DNA of 64,000 nt from CALABS01 sp050260775 (GTDB lineage: Bacteria; Pseudomonadota; Alphaproteobacteria; Rhodospirillales; Magnetospirillaceae). The notes below the pieces were generated by a model. It did no database searches, had not been told where the DNA came from, and worked only from the letters and a program-made list of their open reading frames with translations. The position numbers and the translations under genes are program-made. Shown here piece after piece: positions 17,648-24,628 of this stretch. Location of the stretch: NCBI GenBank assembly GCA_050260775.1, contig JBLNCP010000019.1, positions 62,001-126,000 on the forward strand, given 5' to 3'. Position 1 is the first letter of the stretch; every line of letters starts with the position of its first letter.

Positions 17648-19275
17648 CCGCCCGGGGGAGCCGCATCGCCGATGTGCTGGCCTGGCTGGTGATCGTCGCC
17701 GCCTTTGTGGCGATCGACGCGGTGACCTACGTCTATCCGATCGCCCCCTTGCGCATCACGCCGTGGAGCCCCCAGGTCGGCTTCGCGCTCGCGGTGATGA
17801 TCTTCCGCGGCTTTTCCTTCGCGCCCGCGATCTTCCTGGGCACCTTGCTGGCCGAACTGGTGGTGCGCGGCTTTCCCGGGCCGCCGTGGGCGGTGTTCGT
17901 CGCCGCCGCGGCCACCACCCTGATCTATGCCTCCGCCGCCGCCCTGCTGCGCCGCATGGACATCGTCGAGGGCATCCGCAGCCTGAAGGGGGCCTTCCGC
18001 CTCACCGTCGTCTCGGTGATCGCCACGGCGGCCGCCGCCTTCGCCTACGTCTTCATCTTCCACAGGGCCGGCATCATCCCCACCGACGACATGGTGCGGG
18101 TGGTATCGCGCTATTGGATCGGCGACATGACGGCGGTGGTCGAACTGCTGCCCTTGGCCTTCGCCTTCGGCGGCCGCCTGCCGCCGGCGCCCCGGCGCGA
18201 GCTCGTGACCCTGATGGCGGCCCAGGCCCTGGCGATCGCCGCCGCGCTCTGGCTGATCTTCGGGCTGGGACTGGCCCTGGAATACCGCTCCTTCTACACA
18301 TTGCTGCTGCCGCTGATCTGGATCGGCGCCCGCTTCGGCATCTCCGGCGCCGCGGTGGGCAACCTGGCGGCCCAGCTGGGGCTGCTGGTCGCGGTGTTCC
18401 TGGTCGGGTCGCACCCGACCGCCGTCACCACCTTCCAATACCTCATGCTGGCGGTCATCACCGGCAGCCTGTTCCTGGGGGCCGCGGTCAGCGAGCGGCG
18501 GCAGGTCGAGGAGGCGCTGCGCCTGCGCCAGGACGAACTGGCCCATTTCTCGCGCCTGTCCATGGCCGGCGAGATGGCGGCCGCCCTGGCCCACGAGCTC
18601 AACCAGCCGCTCACCGCCACCGTCGCCTTCGTGCGGGCCGGCCAGCGGATGCTGGCGGCGGAGCATCCCGACATCGGCAAGGCCGGCGGGGCGCTCGACC
18701 GTGCGGTCGCCGAGGCGCAGCGGGCCGGCGAGATCGTGCGGTCCCTGCGCGAGTTCATCGGCAAGGGCGGGACTCGGCGCGCGTTCCATTCCGTCACCGA
18801 ATTGGTCGCCGACTCGGTGGTATTGGCCGAGCCCGATTGTCGCCGCCGCGGCGTGCGCCTGGTTGCCGAGGTGGACAGAAGGGTGCCGCCTGTCCGCGTC
18901 GACCGCGTCCAGATCCAGCAGGTCCTGCTCAACCTGGTGCGCAATGCCGCCGAGGCGATGGGGCCGAAGCGGGGGGCGGGCGCGGGGCGTCGGGATATCA
19001 TCGTGACGGCTTGGCCGGCCAGCGACGATACGGTCGAGGTTGAGGTCCGGGATACCGGTCCCGGCATCGAGGGCGAGGTGGCCGAACACCTCTTCCAGCC
19101 CTTCAACACCACCAAGCCCCGCGGCATGGGCCTGGGACTGTCCATCAGCCGCAGCATGGTCGAGGCCCATGGGGGGCGCCTGTGGCTTGCCGAGAACGGC
19201 GACAACGGTGCGGCCTTCCACTTCACGCTGCCGGTGGCCGGCGGACCGGATACCGAGACAGGGGAGGCCCGTTAG
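17644..19275 (+). CDS. MASE1-type sensor histidine kinase
   Basis: 543 residues. Residues 10-280 hold about eight membrane helices in the MASE1 style (WSPQVGFALAVMIFRGFSFA, FLGTLLAELVVRG). A short linker leads to HisKA with His317 (LAHELNQPLTATVAFV), then HATPase_c (NLVRNAAEAMG, DTGPGI, MGLGLSISRSM). There is no periplasmic sensor and no PAS domain, so the signal is probably sensed in or at the membrane. The start overlaps dctR by ATGA, so this second kinase is translated in series with the dct system. The kinase core is of the same DctB/DctS-like class as its neighbour. Confidence 0.85.
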   Translation: MTARGSRIADVLAWLVIVAAFVAIDAVTYVYPIAPLRITPWSPQVGFALAVMIFRGFSFAPAIFLGTLLAELVVRGFPGPPWAVFVAAAATTLIYASAAALLRRMDIVEGIRSLKGAFRLTVVSVIATAAAAFAYVFIFHRAGIIPTDDMVRVVSRYWIGDMTAVVELLPLAFAFGGRLPPAPRRELVTLMAAQALAIAAALWLIFGLGLALEYRSFYTLLLPLIWIGARFGISGAAVGNLAAQLGLLVAVFLVGSHPTAVTTFQYLMLAVITGSLFLGAAVSERRQVEEALRLRQDELAHFSRLSMAGEMAAALAHELNQPLTATVAFVRAGQRMLAAEHPDIGKAGGALDRAVAEAQRAGEIVRSLREFIGKGGTRRAFHSVTELVADSVVLAEPDCRRRGVRLVAEVDRRVPPVRVDRVQIQQVLLNLVRNAAEAMGPKRGAGAGRRDIIVTAWPASDDTVEVEVRDTGPGIEGEVAEHLFQPFNTTKPRGMGLGLSISRSMVEAHGGRLWLAENGDNGAAFHFTLPVAGGPDTETGEAR

Positions 19276-19276
19276 A

Positions 19277-19915
19277 ATGACCAAGGATCCACTCCTCCAC
19301 CCCGTCGTGCACGTCGTCGACGATGAGGAGGCCATCCGCGACGCCCTGGTGATGTTGCTGGAATCGGCCGGCCATCACGCCCGCAGCCACCCGGATGCCG
19401 AGACCTTCCTGGCCGCGGTGGAGCCGTCCGAGCCCGGCTGCGTCGTCACCGACGTCCGCATGCCGGGGATGAACGGCCTGGAATTGCAGCAGGCCCTGCG
19501 CCGGATGCGGGCCGACCTGCCGGTGATCGTGATCACCGGCCATGGCGACGTGGCTATGGCGGTGCAGGCCCTCAAGGAGGGCGCCCTCGACTTCCTCGAG
19601 AAGCCGTTCGACGAGGACCAGTTGCTGAGATCGGTGGCGGCCGCCCTCGACCAGGGCGAGCGGGCCTTCCGCGAGCGCCAGGGCCTGGCCGACCTCAAGG
19701 CGCGCCTGGCCGACCTCACCCCGCGCGAGCGCGAGGTCATGGACCTGGTGGTGGACGGCCAGCCCAACAAGGTGGTGGCCGCCGAACTGGACATCTCGGT
19801 GCGCACCGTCGAGATCCATCGCTCGCGCGTGATGGACAAGATGGGGGCGAGAAGCCTGTCGGACCTTGTCCGCATGGCGCTGCGCCTGCAGGAGGACCCG
19901 GGTCAGGCCGACTGA
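19277..19915 (+). CDS. FixJ-family response regulator
   Basis: 212 residues from the ATG at 19277, directly after the kinase stop at 19275. The receiver has Asp59 (VVTDVRMPGMNG) and an acidic pocket at VVDDEEA; the C-terminal LuxR-type HTH (TPREREVMDLVVDGQPNKVV) covers about 145-205. It is similar in layout to DctR and is presumably the partner of the MASE1 kinase. It is the last of four overlapping or abutting two-component genes, followed by a strong hairpin. Confidence 0.88.
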   Translation: MTKDPLLHPVVHVVDDEEAIRDALVMLLESAGHHARSHPDAETFLAAVEPSEPGCVVTDVRMPGMNGLELQQALRRMRADLPVIVITGHGDVAMAVQALKEGALDFLEKPFDEDQLLRSVAAALDQGERAFRERQGLADLKARLADLTPREREVMDLVVDGQPNKVVAAELDISVRTVEIHRSRVMDKMGARSLSDLVRMALRLQEDPGQAD

Positions 19916-19943
19916 GTTCGGACGAAAGCGTGGCCCAGGAATC

Positions 19944-19973
19944 GGAAACGCCGCACTGTGCTGCGGCGTTTCC
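19944..19973 (+). terminator. Terminator-like hairpin after the two-component run
   Basis: A perfect 12-base stem (GGAAACGCCGCA/TGCGGCGTTTCC) with a CTGTGC loop, 29 bases past the last stop. The stem's own TTT sits near the 3' side, but there is no clean T-run afterwards. Confidence 0.65.
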
Positions 19974-20353
19974 CTGCGGGGGGTGGGGATGGGCGGGAAG
20001 ACCCCCCGACAGATTGTCTTTGCCGACGGTGGCTGGAGTAGTTCGTTCCCGTTGGCAGTTCCTAAGTTAGTTATTCGTGACCCCAAAGTAAACAGGAAGA
20101 TACCCCCAATTATACTTTGCGGCGCTTTAAGAATATACTTCGGTTGTTTGTCTAAAATTTTACGGAGTTTCTCCGTCCTCAGGAAAGCAGCCGTCGCCGG
20201 TCACCGACACTTGCGGTTGGAGGGCAACGGGGGCTCCGGGGGCCCAGGCCGGCGCCATTGGCGTTGTTGGCAAATATTCCTATCTCCCGGACTTGCCCTC
20301 GCAGCCGCCGGGGTTGCACCATGGAGAAAGGGCGGGATCGTGGGGAGGGTGAG
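19974..20353. other. Gene-free stretch with an A+T-rich patch
   Basis: No credible coding frame. Bases 20055-20175 are clearly A+T-rich compared with the surroundings (CCTAAGTTAGTTATTCG; GAATATACTTCGG; CTAAAATTTTACGG) and include a short CGGAG-TTT-CTCCG hairpin near 20162-20174. It probably contains the promoter of the DUF192 gene. A small RNA is possible but not supported. Confidence 0.4.
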
Positions 20354-20827
20354 ATGGGAACGATGACGCGGCGCGGCGTCCTGGCGGCGATGTGTGCCGC
20401 ATTCCTGCTGGGGGCGCTGCCGGCGCTGGCCCAGTTGGCGAGCTTCTCGAAGTCCAGGCTGGAGATCGGCACCGCCGAGGGGCGCCGCCATTCCTTCACC
20501 GTAGAGGTCGCCACCACCGACGAGCAGCTCGCCCAGGGTCTGATGTTCCGCAAGAGCATGCCGGCCGACGCGGGAATGCTGTTCGACTTCCGCGCCGAGC
20601 GGCCGGTGTCCATGTGGATGAAGAACACCCTGATCCCGCTCGACATGGTATTCATTGCCGCCGACGGCCGCATCGCCGGGGTGGCCGAGCGCACCGTGCC
20701 GATGTCGACCACCGTCATCAGTTCGCCCGGGGCGGTCCGGGCCGTGCTCGAACTGAACGGCGGCACCGCCAGCCGGCTCGGCATCCATGCCGGCGACCGG
20801 GTGCACCACCCGCTGTTCGGCGGCTGA
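20354..20827 (+). CDS. DUF192 family exported protein
   Basis: 157 residues from the ATG at 20354, which has GGGAGGGTGAG upstream and begins a signal peptide (MGTMTRRGVLAAM to about ALAQ). An alternative ATG upstream has no site. The DUF192 core is clear: EQLAQGLMFRKSMPADAGML and VSMWMKNTLIPLDMVFI, then SSPGAVRAVLELNGG. The fold is a small beta-barrel; the molecular role is not established. It converges on a minus-strand gene four bases past its stop. Confidence 0.85.
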   Translation: MGTMTRRGVLAAMCAAFLLGALPALAQLASFSKSRLEIGTAEGRRHSFTVEVATTDEQLAQGLMFRKSMPADAGMLFDFRAERPVSMWMKNTLIPLDMVFIAADGRIAGVAERTVPMSTTVISSPGAVRAVLELNGGTASRLGIHAGDRVHHPLFGG

Positions 20828-20830
20828 TCG

Positions 20831-21121
20831 CTAGAGCGGCTGCCCCTGGGCCACCTGCGGCAGCGCTTCCCAGGCCTCGCCGGCCGCGACGACGCACGAG
20901 GTGCCGTCCGGGCGGGTCATGAGGATGGTCCAGGTCTTGCCGTCATTGGCCGTCAGCAATTCGATGACGCTGCCGTTGCTGGCCAGCCCGACGGCGGCGG
21001 GGGCTTCCTTGTATTCGTGCTGCAGCGAGGTGAGCAGGGCGTCCCGTTTGGCGCACACCGCCTGGACCGGCTGGATCGGGGCTCCGGCCGCGAGCACGGC
21101 GGCGATGGCGAAATGAACCAT
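20831..21121 (-). CDS. Small exported hypothetical protein
   Basis: 96 residues from the ATG at 21121 with GAAGAGG upstream. A short signal peptide (MVHFAIAAVLAAGAP) is followed by two cysteines (VCAKR and TSCVV), which could form a disulfide, and by SVIELLTANDGKTWTILMTR. Many alphaproteobacterial genomes carry similar short periplasmic proteins of unknown function. I assign none. It may share a transcript with the PGPGW protein upstream on the same strand, across an 85-base gap. Confidence 0.65.
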   Translation of the reverse strand: MVHFAIAAVLAAGAPIQPVQAVCAKRDALLTSLQHEYKEAPAAVGLASNGSVIELLTANDGKTWTILMTRPDGTSCVVAAGEAWEALPQVAQGQPL

Positions 21122-21206
21122 TGCGGGCCTCTTCGGTTGCCGACTGACCTTCCGGCGGGCGCCGCAAGGACTCTCCAGGAGCAAGTGGCGTGCGGAGCCG
21201 GCGCCG

Positions 21207-21509
21207 TCACCAGCGCGTGCGTGGAAGGGGAGGGTGCCTCTCCGTTGTCGCGCCGGTGCCTGCCGGACGGGAGTGCCCGCGGCGCTTTCGACGCATCCGC
21301 CGCAGCATGCCGTCCACGGGGCCGACCACCCCCGGCCACCGCCGTGCCGCCCGGGCCCACTGTCGGCGAAAGGCCGGCGAGGCCCTGAGCAGCACCAGTG
21401 CGCCCGCCAGTGCCACCGGCAGGCCGCCCGGCCCCGGCAGCGGGGCGATAAGCACACCCAGCGCCACCAGGAAGACGCCCGAAATCACATGGAGGGTGCG
21501 CACGAACAA
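21207..21509 (-). CDS. PGPGW-type small transmembrane protein
   Basis: 100 residues. Two hydrophobic helices (about 5-22 and 29-42) bracket the motif APLPGPGGLPVALAGALVL, which fits the putative transmembrane PGPGW family. The final 40 residues are basic and Pro/Arg-rich. Function is unknown in the family. The start is the first ATG of the frame; no strong ribosome site is visible. Confidence 0.7.
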   Translation of the reverse strand: MFVRTLHVISGVFLVALGVLIAPLPGPGGLPVALAGALVLLRASPAFRRQWARAARRWPGVVGPVDGMLRRMRRKRRGHSRPAGTGATTERHPPLPRTRW

Positions 21510-21618
21510 TCCTTCCGCCGCCGGCTAATGGGAGTCGGAGATAGGTATGGCCCCGCCCGCAAGCAATGCCTGCCGGACAACTTGAAAAGCGGCGGGAAAG
21601 ACCGTAGAACCACCGTGC

Positions 21619-21695
21619 CGGGGTGTAGCTCAGCCTGGTAGAGCGCCAGCTTTGGGAGCTGGATGCCGGAGGTTCGAATCCTCTCGCCCCGACCA
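21619..21695 (+). tRNA. tRNA-Pro (anticodon TGG)
   Basis: 77 bases with CCA encoded. The acceptor CGGGGTG pairs with CGCCCCG (one G-T pair). The anticodon stem is CCAGC/GCTGG with loop TTTGGGA, giving TGG. The T-arm GGAGGTTCGAATCCTCT is complete. Confidence 0.96.
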
Positions 21696-21726
21696 AGACG
21701 TCAACGACCCTGAAGGAGTCCCGCCG

Positions 21727-22038
21727 ATGACCGTCCGCATCTACCGCCCGGCCAAGACCGCCATGCAGTCGGGCAGCCGTGGCAACGCCAAGGCGTGGGT
21801 GCTCGAGTACGAGCCGGCGGCGCCCAAGACCCCCGACCGCCTGATGGGCTGGCTGGGCTCCAACGACACCACCCAGCAGGTGCGCCTGAAGTTCGCCACC
21901 CAGGAGGAGGCCGTGGCCTTCGCCAAGAAGAAGGGTCTCGACTACCAGGTGTTCGGCCCGGCGGCCAAGAAGCCGGTCGGCGCGAAGAACTACGCCGACA
22001 ACTTCCGCTCCGACAAGCTGGAATTCGGCCGCTTCTGA
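21727..22038 (+). CDS. Complex I accessory subunit, NDUFS4-like
   Basis: 103 residues, soluble. The N-terminus VRIYRPAKTAMQSG and the segments KAWVLEYEPA, LMGWLGSNDTTQQVRLKF and EEAVAFAKKKGL match the NDUFS4/ETC complex I subunit family known in Alphaproteobacteria and mitochondria, where it sits on the peripheral arm of NADH:quinone oxidoreductase. AAGGAGTCCCGCCG precedes the ATG. It lies between two tRNA genes on the same strand, away from any nuo operon. Confidence 0.85.
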   Translation: MTVRIYRPAKTAMQSGSRGNAKAWVLEYEPAAPKTPDRLMGWLGSNDTTQQVRLKFATQEEAVAFAKKKGLDYQVFGPAAKKPVGAKNYADNFRSDKLEFGRF

Positions 22039-22054
22039 GCGGCCGTCCGGACGG

Positions 22055-22131
22055 GCGCCCTTAGCTCAGCTGGATAGAGCATCTGCCTTCTAAGCAGAGG
22101 GTCACAGGTTCGAGTCCTGTAGGGCGCGCCA
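22055..22131 (+). tRNA. tRNA-Arg (anticodon TCT)
   Basis: 77 bases with CCA encoded. The acceptor GCGCCCT pairs with AGGGCGC. The anticodon stem is CTGCC/in-register CAGAG with loop TTCTAAG, giving TCT. The T-arm ACAGGTTCGAGTCCTGT is perfect. Confidence 0.95.
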
Positions 22132-22137
22132 TTCGGT

Positions 22138-22779
22138 TCACAGCACCAGCAGCAGCCGGCGCGCCCCCAGGGCGACCAGCACCGCCGCACCGCCCCACCG
22201 CATGGCGGTGGTCAGGCCAGAGCGGCCGGCGATGCTGTGGCCGAACAGGCCGAGCAGCGGTATCGCGACCGCCAGCGGCGTCACCGCCGCCCCCAGTCCG
22301 AACGCCAGGCCCATCGTGGCTCCCGTGACGCCGTCGCCGGCCAGTGCCGCGGCGGCCAGCAGCGAGGCCAGCGGCATGCACGGGGTCAGCGCCAGGGCCG
22401 CCCCCAGCGCGAAGGGCGGCAGCCCCGCCTTGGCGGCCCGGCAGGGCGTTCCCGCCCCGCCTTTCCAAGCCAAAGCCAGCCCGGCAACGATGCCGGCCAC
22501 GCCGATCGCCACGTGGCCGGTCGATCCGTTGAGCGCCCGGGCCAAGGCTTCCCCCGCCACCCCGGCCAGGGCGCCGAGGGTGGCGTAGCCCAGCAGGCGA
22601 CCGGCCAGGAACGCCGCCAGGTCCTCGGCTCCGGCCCAGCCGCCCTGTGCCCGGGCGAAGGCCCAGGTGCCGATGAACGGCAGGCAGGAGGCGGCGCAGG
22701 CGGTGAGCCCCACCGACACTCCCAGCAGGAAGACCCCGGCGATGCCCAGGGCGTCGGGCGTGAAGGGCTGAGGGCTCAC
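22138..22779 (-). CDS. Sulfite exporter TauE/SafE-family membrane protein
   Basis: 213 residues from the GTG at 22779, which overlaps the preceding stop as GTGA. About six hydrophobic helices with cysteine-containing motifs VGLTACAASCLPFIG near residue 27 and LTPCMPLASLL near residue 130. This resembles the DsbD/CcdA-like SafE family, whose members move electrons or metals across the membrane. It is the last gene of the TonB-receptor operon; coupling to the polyferredoxin upstream suggests a redox or metal-handling role. Substrate unknown. Confidence 0.75.
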   Translation of the reverse strand: MSPQPFTPDALGIAGVFLLGVSVGLTACAASCLPFIGTWAFARAQGGWAGAEDLAAFLAGRLLGYATLGALAGVAGEALARALNGSTGHVAIGVAGIVAGLALAWKGGAGTPCRAAKAGLPPFALGAALALTPCMPLASLLAAAALAGDGVTGATMGLAFGLGAAVTPLAVAIPLLGLFGHSIAGRSGLTTAMRWGGAAVLVALGARRLLLVL

Positions 22780-23804
22780 GACGCCACCTCGCGCGCCTTG
22801 GCCCGCTTGGGATCGCCCTCGGGGCTTTCCTGCCTCGTCATCAGGCTGAAGGACACCTTGGACGAACGCACCAGCGGCACCGGGCCCAGGGATAGGCCGA
22901 GGGTGCCGTCCTCGGGGCAAAAGGCGATGCAGCGGCCGCACAGCGTGCAGTCCTCATGGAAGGCCTTCGTGCCGATTTCGGTCTGGACCACCTTGATGTC
23001 CATGGGGCAGGCCTTGGCGCACAGGCCGCAGCGGTCGCAGCGGCTGCTCGCCTTCTTGGCCAGCCTAAGCGGCGCGAACCTGCGGAACAGCGCGTGCAGC
23101 GACAGCATCGGGCAGATGCGGCAGAACGGCTGGCGGAAGGTCAGGGCGAACACCGCCCCGAAGCCGAAGATGAGGTCGCGGAGGGCGGCGAAGGCGGTCT
23201 CGATCCAGTCGCCCTTGAAGGGAAGCGCCACCTGCTCCCAATCGCCGGTGAGCAGGGTGGTGGCGATGCGGGACGGGCAGACCTGGCACCAGGGGTCACG
23301 GAAGTTGTGGGGCGCGACGCCCATGCCCGAGACCAGTGGCAGCACCAGGACCAGGAGAACGAGCACGCCCCATTTGATCATCGACACCTGGCGGCTGCGG
23401 GCCTCAGGCACCCGCCGGGTTGCCAGCCCGACCAGGCGGCCGGCCTTGTAGAGCCATTCCTGGACGGTGCCCAGCGGACAGATCCAGCCGCAGAACGCCT
23501 TGTTCAGCACCAGGAAGAACGCGAGGAAGGCCAGCATCGTCGAGACCAGCGGCATCACCATGGCGGTGGTGATGGTGTGGAGCTTGACCAGCCCCTCGCC
23601 GAGCCGGTGGTGCAACTGATGCTGCAGCGGCACCAGTACGCAATGGGCCGCATTCTGCTTGTCGTAAGCGCAGGACAGGGCCGGGAGCGCGTTGGCCAGC
23701 TTCTCGGCGGTGTAATGGCCGACCGCTCCGGCGCCGTAGACCAGCAGGATCAGGCTGGCCACCTGCACCCAGGGGCGCAGGCGCATCATGGCGAACGCGC
23801 TCAT
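22776..23804 (-). CDS. NapH/NosR-type membrane polyferredoxin (4Fe-4S)
   Basis: 342 residues from the ATG at 23804 (GGGAGG upstream, ATGA overlap with the previous stop). Four to five membrane helices. Half-motifs CGWICPLGTVQEW, CQVCPSR and CRICPM lie in the membrane part. Two complete ferredoxin-type motifs lie in the C-terminal domain, CDRCGLCAKACP and CTLCGRCIAFCP. NapH/MauN/CcoG relatives pass electrons across or at the membrane. A nap, nos or cco context is absent; the neighbours are a TonB receptor, a periplasmic protein and a SafE protein. Confidence 0.85.
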   Translation of the reverse strand: MSAFAMMRLRPWVQVASLILLVYGAGAVGHYTAEKLANALPALSCAYDKQNAAHCVLVPLQHQLHHRLGEGLVKLHTITTAMVMPLVSTMLAFLAFFLVLNKAFCGWICPLGTVQEWLYKAGRLVGLATRRVPEARSRQVSMIKWGVLVLLVLVLPLVSGMGVAPHNFRDPWCQVCPSRIATTLLTGDWEQVALPFKGDWIETAFAALRDLIFGFGAVFALTFRQPFCRICPMLSLHALFRRFAPLRLAKKASSRCDRCGLCAKACPMDIKVVQTEIGTKAFHEDCTLCGRCIAFCPEDGTLGLSLGPVPLVRSSKVSFSLMTRQESPEGDPKRAKAREVAS

Positions 23805-24619
23805 CGGGCGCCTCCCTTGTTGCGGCGGCGAACCAGGGGCGCGGCGATCACCATGCCCACGAAGGCGAAGCCGGCGCCGGCCCACAGCGACATGCCGTCA
23901 TCGGCGCCTGGCCGGTAGGCGTAGTTGAAGGCGCCGATGTGCTGGAGCTCTCCCGACTGCATGACGGCGGCGACCACGAACGGCGCCTGCGTCGGACGGC
24001 CATGCGTCTCGGGCGGGCGCCGGTCGCGCGGCGGGAAATCATCCGGGAAGGTGACGTTGACCAGTCCGGCCGCGTCGGACAGCAACTGTGCCTTGCTGCC
24101 GTTGCCGGTCTCGACCCGCACGGTGGCGCCGGACAGCGGCTTGCCGTCCATGGAGACCAGGAACCGCCAAGTTTCCCCGGCCCGAAAGGCGCCGTGCTCA
24201 CGCGGCAGGCGTTCGGGCACCACGGACAACCCGGCGGCGGGCTGCCGGAGGATTTCGGTGGGTGCCGGGCCGGGGTTGGAGAAGTAGACGGCGGTCGACG
24301 CCGTGGCCACGTGGGTGTCGCAGGAATCCACGGCACTGACCAGGTGGTAGTTGCCGATCTGCGGCTTGAAGGTGGCCTTGCCGTCGGCGACGGCCAGGGT
24401 GACCGCGGTCCCCTTGGGGGGAACGATCGCGATCTCACGGGCGGCGCTGTTGGCGGTGACCAGTTCCGCCCCGCCACGGCCCTTGAGGGTCGCCTGCACC
24501 AGCGGAAGGCTGGTCCAGCCCGTGGCGGCGGATTGCGGCGCCGCGCCGTGATCGTGTTCCTGGCCCAGGGCGGGCGCGGCCGTCAGCAAGGCGGCGAGCG
24601 CGAAGGAAAGCTTTCGCAT
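23801..24619 (-). CDS. Exported protein with C-terminal membrane anchor, DUF4198-like
   Basis: 272 residues. Signal peptide at 1-19 (MRKLSFALAALLTAAPALG) followed by His-containing QEHDHGA, beta-rich repeats (GKPLSGATVRVETG is an Ig/CarboxypepD-like strand pattern) and a final helix about 245-262 before RRRNKGG. This layout resembles the DUF4198/NikM-type periplasmic proteins found beside metal-uptake genes. The assignment is tentative. It is translationally coupled to the polyferredoxin and follows the TonB receptor by nine bases. Confidence 0.6.
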   Translation of the reverse strand: MRKLSFALAALLTAAPALGQEHDHGAAPQSAATGWTSLPLVQATLKGRGGAELVTANSAAREIAIVPPKGTAVTLAVADGKATFKPQIGNYHLVSAVDSCDTHVATASTAVYFSNPGPAPTEILRQPAAGLSVVPERLPREHGAFRAGETWRFLVSMDGKPLSGATVRVETGNGSKAQLLSDAAGLVNVTFPDDFPPRDRRPPETHGRPTQAPFVVAAVMQSGELQHIGAFNYAYRPGADDGMSLWAGAGFAFVGMVIAAPLVRRRNKGGAR

Positions 24620-24628
24620 GATGCGCTC

